In this document: piece by piece, positions 49,042 through 61,000 of the stretch
Layout: each line of letters starts with the position of its first letter
Position numbering within the stretch: the stretch's first letter is position 1
Assembly (NCBI RefSeq): GCF_041381155.1
Contig: NC_091134.1
Coordinates: 65,642,969-65,706,968 of the forward strand
Reading direction: 5' to 3'
DNA: 64,000 nucleotides
Origin: Argopecten irradians
Lineage: Eukaryota; Mollusca; Bivalvia; Pectinida; Pectinidae
Position numbers and translations under genes: made by a program
Notes under the pieces: generated by a model
Seen by the model: only the letters and a program-made list of their open reading frames with translations
Databases searched by the model: none
Told to the model about the DNA's origin: nothing

Positions 49042-52000
49042 ATGGAAGGGAATGAAGATTTGAAAGACTTACAATTCCTAGTATCTAATAAGCAGCAGAA
49101 GACCTACATTCGTATGGTGTCTCAAGAATTTAGCTGTGCTGAGTCACATGTACCGGTCCAAGGAGGAAGACAGCGTAGACGATCCAAGAAATCTTCATCT
49201 TCATCTATCAACAATGAAACTGAAGAATGCATTATCTCTTCATCTGAATTCCCCTGTCTTGATCCATTGGCTCATGTTTTAGGGAATGACAAAGATGGAT
49301 CAGACGAAAGTGAATACTTCTCTGCTGAAGAAGACCATGATGAATGTTTTCTTGAAACTTTTTCAGGGGACAACTCTGATGATCAGGTTGAAATTGATCC
49401 TGTTAACGAGAAAAAGAAAACATCAATGTATACATTAAAATCTGATAACAGTTCAAGGCACTCAAAAGGACGCAGTAAAAAACAGAAAAAGAAAAGGAAA
49501 GGAAAAGAGGAAGGCCCACTACTTGCATTTGGTAATGCTAGCTATTTGGATGTGGATTTTGTTGATTTGAACGAGAAGTTGACACAGCCTTCAGCGAAGT
49601 CTGTTTTTACAGAAGTTCCTTCCCTTGTAGAACTTGCTATATTTGCATCAAGAAAATTACCACAAAGCAAACAAGTCAAAACATTTATTCCTGGAGCAGT
49701 CAAATCAATATTTAAACTTTCAAACAAACGCCTAGGCTTACAGAAGATTCAATTATCGTGGCTATTAAAGATGATTCCGTTAATTGAGAAGGAACTCTCA
49801 TTTTCTAGCAAATCGAAACGAAAACTTGCATACCGAAATATTTGGTGCTCAGAAATGTACTCCAAAGAGCTGTTCAAAGACATGGATGTAGGGCATTTCT
49901 ATAAAGACATTTCAGCAACTTGTTATCTCCCCTACACATTGGTCTGGACGTCACAAGTTTGGGAGGAAATAAACCATCTGATCAACACATTTCAGTTATC
50001 AGGTATCACCCAAAATATGACAAGATAAAAGTTACATACATTGGGATATTTTGGCGTCGGGAAATTTTGGCATTTTTGTATCAAAAGAGGGTGGTTAAAT
50101 TTTGGTGTGTTTAATTTTAGCGTTTTCCTGTATTTTGTTATTTTGTAATCTGCGCAAAACTCTAAAAAATATCTGTGAAGATTTACTTGTTTCAACAGTC
50201 CTTTTGTCATATGTTGTCAGAACACACCTTTACAATGTAACGTATGTTTACATATCATGATTGAGTAACTTACCCGAGGCTACATGTTCACATAAGTGAT
50301 AAATAGCGTGTAGATGTATTGATCTTTATATACAATGTACCGGTAAATAATTAAATGCTTAATAATTTTGGTGTGTCAAATTTTGGCACTTAAGTACCAA
50401 ACGCCAAATAAGCCAAAATATGACAACAAGGTATATCCCTTCCATCCATTTATAAACTCCTCTATCCATATATACGGCAGTATCTGTCATTGACCTTTCA
50501 ATTTTAGTATAATGGAACTGTATGTGTTTATTGAATAAAAGAATTTAGCGGATTTTGAACAAAATTGGCTGACGTATTTGTTTTGGGGAAAGAGAATACA
50601 TCTTTAGTAAAGCTCACCACTCCAAACTTTATATGTCAGTGACTTTCGTGTATAACAAACATAATTGAAGAATAATCTTATTTGAAATTTATGAAAGTTT
50701 TTTTTCTACCAGTATTTAAATGCTATGATATGCTCTCACTATCGTAAAATGATATACAATACAGACATATCAACATCCGATACATACAATATATAGGTCG
50801 CATGTCTTTATGATGTATTGTGAGAAGTTATGGAATGGTACAAACCCACTTCATTCTGATATATTGCAGCCATGGCAAATTTGATTGATTTTATGCTGCC
50901 TCCAACAGTACCACATAAATCAATGAACAAAAAACGTAGATCCAGCTGTCAATCAGAGGAGGATATGATATCGGCTGACACAGAAAGGATGCTCTTGCGG
51001 ATAAGGTCCGAGCTGGAAAAAAAGTGAGTGTTCAGCTAAAGTGATTTACTTAATTATAACTCAGCACTTAAAGCAGTGTAATTTGAACCAGAAGTTTCTG
51101 AATAATGGTTTGTTCACATAGTTCAACTCGAAATTTCTGCATAACATTCTTCACCATTGAATAAATATGTAAATATATACAGTATAACTTGTCTAAACCG
51201 GATGTTAGAAGGACCAGTTAAATTGTTCAGTTTATACAGGGCCGCGGTGGCCGAGTGGTTAAGATGTACCGACATATAACCACATGCCCTCCACCTCTGG
51301 GTCGCGAGTTCGAATTCTATGTGGGGCAGTTGTCAGGTACTGACCACTGGTCGGTGGTTTTTCTCCGGGTACTCCGGCTTTCCTCCACCAACAAACCTGA
51401 CACGTCCTTAAATGACCCTGGCTGTTAATAGGACTTTAAACTAATTATACCAAACCAAAATTATACAGGTATCCCGTTTATAAATTTGCAATTGAATTCA
51501 GCAATATCCCACATTTCTAACATTAACTGATATTTTATTCCAATAGATAGTTTTTGTTTTGATTTCTCCATGTTGTGAAAACATTGTGTTCAATTTGCCC
51601 AAGTTAATTTTGTAAAGTAGGGTAAGATTACCAAGATAAGTCCAGTTTTCAGAGTAGACAGGTTCCGGATTATACAGGTTTTAGGTACTATGATTTATTA
51701 ATAGATATGCTGGGACCACACAAATTAACCAGTATGGAACAGTTTTCTAGTTTAGACAAGGTACACTGTAGATATTAGCTTGCCATCACCACTGTTACAA
51801 AGATGGTACTATTTGAAAGGTTTTTTTGTTTTGGTATGTTATCACTACCAATACCGGTATGTATTTCTAAAAAGTTCTGTACCGTTTGTTATCTATTGTC
51901 AGTAGAAGGGCCATTGAATATACTAAGTTTCTTGCAGTGTTTAATTCCTGCCTTTTTGAGCTCGGGATAACAAGGTGCCCCCTATTTACAGACATGGTTT

Positions 52001-55000
52001 GTAGGTTCCCCAAGGTTCTACCCTTTCTATGTAGACTTTTTATTGGACTACTATGGGCATACACTAGCGAACACTAAGGTCCCTACCAGGATATCTTCAT
52101 TTTAGGTCACAGGAAAAAAATTTATCTGAGAGATGCTATCAAATTAGATACATTATCTTTATATACATGTATATCAATTCAGATTCCCTCGCACCATTAA
52201 GGAGCTTTATCCTCAAGCGCTGCCATACACGTTCTGGGCTCGAGGTCTCCTTCCCAAAGCACCCAAACATTTCTCTGACCTAGCCTCCAAAGAAAAATGT
52301 AGGTAACATTACAAGTACTTGTATTTGCAGTTGTTATTTCAGATTTATTAGCTCACCTGGTCCGAAGGACCAAGGTGAGCTTATGTGATACCGTGACATC
52401 TGGCGTCCGTCGTCCATCCGTCAACAATCAACATCTTCTCTATAACCGGTGTCAGAATTTAACAAAATTTAACTGATAGCTTCATTATGGGGTACTGAAT
52501 TAAAATTGTACAAAATGGTTGGGCTGACGCCCTGGGGAACTGAGGGGTGGGGGCCAAAAGGGATCAATTTGGCTATTTCCATATAATGACTTCTCTGAAA
52601 CTAAGCATGGTAGAGCACTCATATTGCAATGATAGCATCCTTATTGGTAGGGTATTCAAAATTGTACAAATGATGGGGCTGTCCCTGCGGGGGCCTGATG
52701 GGTGGGGCCAAAAGAGATCAATTTGGCTATTTCCATTAACAACTTCTCTGAATCTTAAGCATGGGATAACACTCAATAATGCAATGGTAGGGTCCTTATA
52801 GGGTGGGGTTCAAAATTGTACAAATGATGGGGCTGAGGTACGTGGCAAAAAGGATCAAAAAGGCTATATTTTCAAATAAATTACTTCCTCTCTGAAAGTA
52901 TGTATTGTATAGCACTCATAGTGGTATGGTATATAGATCTATAGCATCGTTAGATGGTTTGGATTCAAAATTAAACAAATTGTGTGGTCAATTTTGCTAA
53001 AAAAAATTCTAATTGTAAGAGTCTTTGTGATAATAACTATAAAAAAACAACAGGTGAGCGATACAGGCCATCTGGGCCTCTTGTTAATATCTCTGGTGTG
53101 ACCAGTTTGTACTATCCACTTTTTATGGTTAAACAAATTTATTATAAACATTGAAATGTCCATATTCTTAGATTTATTTTTCACTATAAGTATATTTTAA
53201 TGGCAACCATGCATGAATTTAAAAAATCTCATAGCTGAAAATTAATTTTATTTCTCTGTCTTTCAGTTAGAATGAAGGCACGGTATTTATATGAGGTTGG
53301 AAGGATGTACTCACACTTTGACGAACCAGACACCGCCATTGCCTTCTACAGAGGTGCAGAGGATGCAGTTCTTGCAAAATCAAAAAACAGAGTGGACAAT
53401 ATACTTAGAGAAGTGGAGCAGCAGACACGAGCACTGTGTGCAGATGCCTATGATCAAGGGTACCTTATTGGTTATTCTGGTGTTTTAGCTTTATTAATTA
53501 AAAAGCAATAACAGTTTTAAAATATTGGTGTTTGAAACAATCATAAAGTTAAGTTCAAATGATTGTTGACAAATTATCAGTTTTCATTTTATAAAAATTG
53601 CTATATTTTTAACAAAATCATCTTAAAAGATGCTTCACCACCGACAGAGCATAAACAATACTCAACATTTGGACAATAATTGGTATTTAATTAACTGTTT
53701 ATATATTTCTAATTAACACAATAAGTAATACAAAATAATTTATTAGTATTAGATTCTCAAACTTTTCAATGGTGGTAATGGTGTAAAGTAAGTAACTTTT
53801 GTAACTGAAGAAAAATACTAATTTGTCTGCTTATGATATTGATAGAGGAAAAAAGTACCATTTATCAGTGGTGGAGCATCTTTAACTTTTCAACAAAGAC
53901 ATAAAGATGTGAAAATTTATTTATTAGGTCATCTGACCCATATTTGGTGTGGAACATCATTGGGGAAACACAATTATATTTTATATAAATTAGTCTGGTC
54001 CGAACCCTAGGAACTGAGGGGTGGGGCCCCAAAAGGGCAAATTTTCTTAATTTTAGCTGGCCCACTTCCTGTTTTAAGGTTTCAGTCTCCGATCTCAATG
54101 AAAATTGGTATTTCGGGTTTTAATTGATGCCGAACAACATGCATATATTTTCGTAAAGATTTTGGTATTCAAAGATGGCCGCTGACCCACTTCCTGTTTT
54201 AAGGTTTCAGTCTCCGATCTCAATGAAGATTGGTCTATAGGGATTTTAATTGATGCCGAACAACATGCAAACATTTTCGTAAAGATTTTGTATTCCAAGA
54301 TGCTCGCTGGCCCACTTCCTGTTTTAAGGTTTCAGTCTCCGATCTCAATGAAAATTGGTCTATAGTGGTTTTAATTGATTCAAAAGACTGAACTTTAGGT
54401 AAGGACAATCATATTTTATAAAGGACCGAGGTAAGACCCATGGGGATAGTATGACTGAGGTCCAAAATGGGAGCTTTACTGAAATTTGGCTTTAAAATCT
54501 GACTCCTCCTTATATTAATCCTTGAATGGGTTTCGACCATATTTGGATGAAGGGCTACCAAGTTTGTTCAACAAATGACATTTACCTTTTTCAGAAACTT
54601 ACATATTCAACTAAGGAGTTTCTTGTATTGTATATATTAATCGTTAACCAATACTTTATACTGTGACTTTGTTGTTTTGTGCCATGAGTCAGATGACCGT
54701 TAAGGCCCATGGGCCTCTTGTTAAATTGTATTTTGGTTGAATATAACTTGAACTAGCTGCTCCTAAGGCACTTAGAGTTATCTGCTCTTGGCATCGGTTT
54801 CTAATATGGCTGGCTAGCAAGTTCTCGGGGAGGACTTTTTAGGTCACCTGAGACGAAGTCTCAAGTGACCTATTCTAATCGCCATTTGTCCGTCGTCGTG
54901 CCTCGTCCGTCGTATGGCGATAAACAATTTACTTTTTTGACTTCTTCTCCAAAACTACTGAACCAAATTTGTTGAAATTTTGCAGAAACCTTCCATAGCC

Positions 55001-58000
55001 AAAGGTCAACCAAAATTGTGAATTATATGGTCCCAGCCTCCCAGGGCCCTTAACTATTAACAATTTTTCCACGACTGACCCCCATGGACTGAGGGGTGGG
55101 GACAAAAGGGGTCAAATAGGCTAAAACTTCAAAAATTCCAGAAATGGTAGAATCAAATACTCTTCATAAATTAAAAGGTCTTAAGGTCCTTTACAAAAAT
55201 TGTGAATTATATGACCCTGGGGTCTCACATTCCCTCCTAGGGAGGGGGTCAAGTTTACTATAGTTTTCAAGTTTACTTTAGTTTATATAGGGAAAAGACA
55301 TTTTTGAGCATTATTTGGTCATTTGTAATAGGAAATAAGTCAAATGTTGTCAGAATTATCAGTATGAGATGGCCGTTGAATCCTATTAACAATTTTTCCA
55401 CGACTGACCCCCAGGGGCCTGAGGGGTGCGGCCAAAAGGGGTCTAAAGGCTAAAACTTCAAAAATCTTCTTCTGAAATTCCAGAAATGGCAGAATCAAAT
55501 ACTCTTCATAGATTGAAAGGTCTTGAGGTCCTTTACAAAAATTGTGAATTATATGACCCTGGAGTCTCACATTTCCCACTGGGGAGGAGGGTCAAGTTTA
55601 CTATAGTTTATATAGGGAAAAAACATTTTTGAGCATTATTTGGTCATGTGTAATAGGAAATGAGTCAAACTTTGTTAGAATTATTAGCCTGAGATAGTAT
55701 TTTAACATCATATCCATATTGGTCCTGGCCGACCCCCAGGGGCCAGAGGTTGGGGCCAAAATTGGTTAAAATGGCTAAAATTTCAAAAGTCTCCTTCTGA
55801 ATTTACAAATTTGATGGAACCAAATACTCTTCATAGATTCGAAGGTCTTTTTAAGGCCCTTTACAAAAATTGTGAATTTCATGGCCCTGACATCTCAGAC
55901 TTTCCTTTGATTAGGGGTCAAATCTATTTTAATTGATATTGGAAAAACACATTTATGAGCATTAATTGCTTAATTTTCAATAGGTCAAACTTGGTTAGAA
56001 TTATTACCCTGTGATAGCATTTTAGCATCATATCCATATTGGTCCTGGCTAACCTTCAGGGGTAGATGGGCGGGGCCAAAAGGGGTCAAAATGACTAAAA
56101 TAAGAAAAAAAAAATCTTCTGAATTCACAGATTTGATGGAACCAGATACTCTTCATAGATTGAAAAGTCCGTTATAAAATTACTGACTGGTTTCAAGGGC
56201 CTGATGGGCCAATATATAGTGATTTTGTGTCTTTGTTTCATCCTGTATCCGAACTCAGGTAACCGCTAAGGCCCATGGGCCTCTTGTTAAATGTAAAACC
56301 ATACGTGGTGCTCATTGTCATGATTGTACCATATAGGCCAATGACTCCACACAAAGCCCAGAAGGCAGTTGAGTCGTGGAATTTGGCGATCCATTTTGCT
56401 GGAAGAGAGCAATTAAAGTCTCCCCACCCTGGGATGTATGCTGCAGACTCTTTGCTGTGTTTCCATGCTGGGATTGGAAGAAGTATGTACCGACTCTTCT
56501 GATTGGCTATTTGTTTGATATGTGGAAGAGATAATACTACTGATAGGTTATTGCTGTGTTACTAAAATAGCTAATGGATTTTTTTTTAATGCTCAGCTAG
56601 TTTAAGCTGTTTTCACTGGTTTATTAGTTATACAGTAAAACATGTTTATGGTAATTTTCATTCCCTGGCAAGGCTCCTATAATATATTTGTGATATTTTT
56701 ATAATGAACTAACGTGACCATACCCCATTTGGTACACGACCCCTTTTGGTACAAAATTCGGGTTTCCCCATCTAAAATCCTAGTTACTGTGTTTTGTTAT
56801 TTATACTATTGTGACATGAAAGTACAAGTATAAAATGACAATTTAAGCTCAAATTTGACTTCGATCGTCTAGATAATATTCGTATACGCCTACATCGAAA
56901 TGGGCGAAAGGGCCGTAAATGTTAGCAGTGCGTGGCGTAGAGCTATTCGATGGCTATTTTATGCTACATTGTTATCCGTTTTCATCTAAAGTAAACGCAT
57001 TAAATGAATCTCTATATCACTAAAATTCTTCGGATCTCATTTCATAACGATACCTCTTTTATTAGCGCAGATACGCCACTTTTCTGAGTATAACACCGCA
57101 ATTCAAACATCCCGCTTCGCCATTTTTGTTTTTACTATCAATGCGCATGCCTCAACGTTGCTGACTAAAACGATCTACCAGGCCAGGTGCTCGGTTTGGG
57201 GTTTAATGATCCCGATTTGTAGCAAAGATGTATATTATGTGTTGGTGTCAGTTATTAGTGTTTCCCACAGGAAAAAAAAGGGCATGGTGCTGGGTTTTGA
57301 AAAGGGCACTTTGACCACGATAAATAACCATCAGAGGGGCACAAAGGTTATATCGACGACTTCCAATACAAGGGAAAATCTTTAAAATTGTCTTGTTGTT
57401 TATTTAATTCTGGTTCAACTTAATATGATTTAAACTCTCTGAGTTGCTAAGTAATATTAGGACATCTATTTAATTATTCTGAGTGAACAAAATGATTTTG
57501 GAAATTGTAATCTGCCGATCATATGATCATGACTATAATTGATTCACAAGAAAGATCTAAATTTCATTTATATTGATTAAAAGAATGGGAAAAATGCTAA
57601 ATGTATTCCTTTATTTCAATCCAATTACCTTTATTTCAATCCAATTACCTTTATTTCAATCCAATTACCTTTATTTTAATAAATATCTTTATTGAAGTAT
57701 TAAAAATACTGTATTGAAATGAATAAGATAACATGTTTCATAATAATGGATAATTAATTAAAATAATGTTCTAAATTTGCAAGCACTAAATAAGAAAATA
57801 CAGATAATTGTAGAGTAGTATTCAAAATATTTTTATTTAATCTGATAGAGAAAAAAGTTTGTTTATTTTTTAATTTGATTTATTTTAATTACTTTGCTAT
57901 TAATAATTTTATTATTATTGCAATATCTTTTCTAAAAATAAATTCACATTGAAATTCTAAAAAAATAATACCGTTTTCATTTTTAAAAACGTGAATATTA

Positions 58001-61000
58001 GTAAAAATCTTGAAATTCAATACCTCCGGATCTACTTTTACAATACACCCAAAATGGCGGCCATTACGATTGCAAAGCTTGTGACATCCATTAGATATAG
58101 ATAGGCCTATTAAACATTAAAAACGTGAGTAAATCATTTACAGTTGTAAGCAGTATTTGTTTTTGAAGTAATGCTCACTATCTGTAGTCATAAAACTTAT
58201 TGAAAGGTCAGCTGATTGTTTTCTAGGCTGCCGATCGACTGCTTGACTTCAGCTTACGTAATACACAGACCTGAAAGTGACACCACAAGCCAAGGTGGAA
58301 ATAGCCCAAGGCTGCTAATTAGGGCCATCGGGGTGTTGGTCAGGGGGTCAGGGAGTGGTCACACCTCTTTTGTTTACTTAATTATCGAGCCACTGCCTGG
58401 TATTTTGGTAGTTTAGTAAAGTGTACTGGGGACAAACAGGACAGGGTGTTAGGTTATAGGGGCATGGCGTCAGGTAAAAAGGGCACGGCGCGGCGCCATG
58501 CTAATCGGGGCTGTGGGAAACACTAGTTATTACTTTTTTGTTTATTAATCACTAAGATCGTAAGATAACCTACATGTACATATGGTGGCTGATTTATGCC
58601 ATTTCGTCTTTTCGTCTTTTCTCCCCGAAAAGACGAAAATTAAATATCTTAATTCTCGTCTTTTCGCCTTTAAAAGACAAAAATTAACAAATTTAAATTT
58701 CGTCTTTTCGTGGCGAAAAGACGAAAAGACGCAAAAGTCAAACACGAAAAGACGAAAGTGAAGCACGCTAATGAGCGCATTTAATTTTCGTCTTTTCGCC
58801 TTCAAAAATCTCGTCTTTACGTCTTTTCGTCTTTTCGCCCCGAAAAGACGAAAATTACAAACCTTAAATTTCGTCTTTTCGTCTTTTCGCCCCGAAAAGA
58901 CGAAAATTAACAAACCTTAATTTTCGTCTTTTCGTCTTTTCGCCGCGGAAAAAATACAAATTACAGATATACTTTGTCTTCTATCATATACGACGGAGAT
59001 TATAATGTAATTTCTAATGTACAATTATGATGAAGACCATGTCATGTAAGTAGCCAAAATGTCTTTTCAAATAATACACAGTACATTGTACCTACTGATT
59101 GACTGTTATAATTAACTGTATTTGAGAAATTTCTTGGTACAAGTCCTTCCTTTAAACTCAAAGTCTTCACGAGTTGTCTTTCATCAATTATTTTGTTAAC
59201 AAGTTTATCCGTGGTTCAAACGCTTTCAAAAATTACCCGCCGTCAACTTTTTTTTTTCAAGTTGTGTAGGGGAGGCAACTCCTGTAAGTGCTATGTTTAG
59301 CATCTTAAGTTCATTATGGTCCTAACATATACACGGCAATGTTTTGATAAGCGTAATTGCTAAAGAGGGCGATTAGAACACAAAAAATAAGATATTAATG
59401 AATTTTAAAAAATGTATCAATCACGCTAAAGGATTTGCGGAATGCTGAATCTGTTAGTGGCACGTGGCATATGCCACGTGTGAGAAATCTACGTAACTGC
59501 TGTAAACAAACATGTTGACTTCTGTTTTAAAACTTCTAATCTTAGTTATTGATGACAATACTTGTAATACTATCAATTTAATTAATCGATTGTTATCATA
59601 AACTACTTTTATGCTTCCATATTGAACAATTAAGTTAATATTAAGATAAAAAGATTTCAAAACGACTTCCACACCGGACCGGAAGGCGAAAAGACGAAAA
59701 GACGAAAATTAAGGTTTGTTAATTTTCGTCTTTTCGGGGCGAAAAGACGAAAAGACGAGAATTTTGAAGGCGAAAAGACGAGAATCAAAGTCGCTAATTA
59801 GCGTGTATCACTTTCGTCTTTTCGTGTTTGACTTTTCGTCTTTTCGCCGCGAAAAGACGAAATTTAAATTTGTTAAATTTCGTCTTTTCGGGGCGAAAAG
59901 AAGAAAAGACGAAAATTAAGGTTTCTTAATTCTCGTCTTTTCAGGGCAAAAAGACGAAATGGCACAAATCAGCCACCGTATGTACACCATATGAATGTAC
60001 TTTTGTCTTAAATCAAATGAGATAATCAAACAACAGACCAGTGACATTTCCCAAAGACAATGACATACAAATACATGTAAGCAGTAGGCCTAGCTCAGTG
60101 GATTTTTTTTAAAATGGTTCCTCAAAATCATAAAATGACTTAATCAAGATTTGCAGGCAAATACTATTTCATAGTTAATAGAGTTCATTACACAAAAACA
60201 GCAATAAACTGGATCAGTGTTGAGAATCACCATGGGAACTTACATGTACATCCTAGATCTTTCATTATATAGAAGACATTGCTCACAAATATTTCATTTA
60301 TTCTCTCTCTCCATCTTTTCTATTTACATTAAAAGGGTTGTTGTATTCTTGATTTAAAGTTACAATGTTATAAAATATAATATATATATATATATAATTC
60401 TTAAACAGGTATGACAAATTCTGCAATTCTGAAAACTGTGTTTAGGAATCAATATTGATATACCAACCAAAATATGGCCAGTGCATAGCATCAAAACTAA
60501 TATCAATTTGTCAATGTGAGGCCATGTATACACACACATGTATAGATAATTCATATTCCAAGTGATCCTGAATTGAACAAATGTGGATACATTTATTTTC
60601 ATCTGTAAGAAGAAATTGTATGAATCTTTAAAATTGTGTGTTCAGTATTGTTGTGATTAAATGAACCTGTACAACCTCATTAGGCCCTATTGCATCCATT
60701 TTTTATCCACTAATCAACTTAATATGCAATTATACAGTGTACCTGCATGTATTACCTAGTACCTACAAGTATAACTGTACATGTACCAGGTATATATTGA
60801 CTGTACCTATACTATGACCATGCATACTCTATCTTGTGATTCCCAGTATTATAACTTTAAAGAAAGAACAAATTGATATATTTATGAGTGCTGTAATGTA
60901 TTTACTGAAAATTAACAAGCATAAGGGCAACTCCAGTTATAAACTAGATCTTTTTTTCTTAAAAATTAAACTTAATTTTACAGTAAAACCATTTTCTGAG

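Noticed and set aside
51241..51325. Functional tRNA gene
   Set aside because: Has A and B boxes but the cloverleaf is disturbed and it continues into a SINE body with target duplications.
58545..58913. Lys/Arg-rich 122-codon protein, and the similar frame at 59716-59919
   Set aside because: Translation of CGTCTTTTCG/CGAAAAGACG arrays in the two arms of a foldback.
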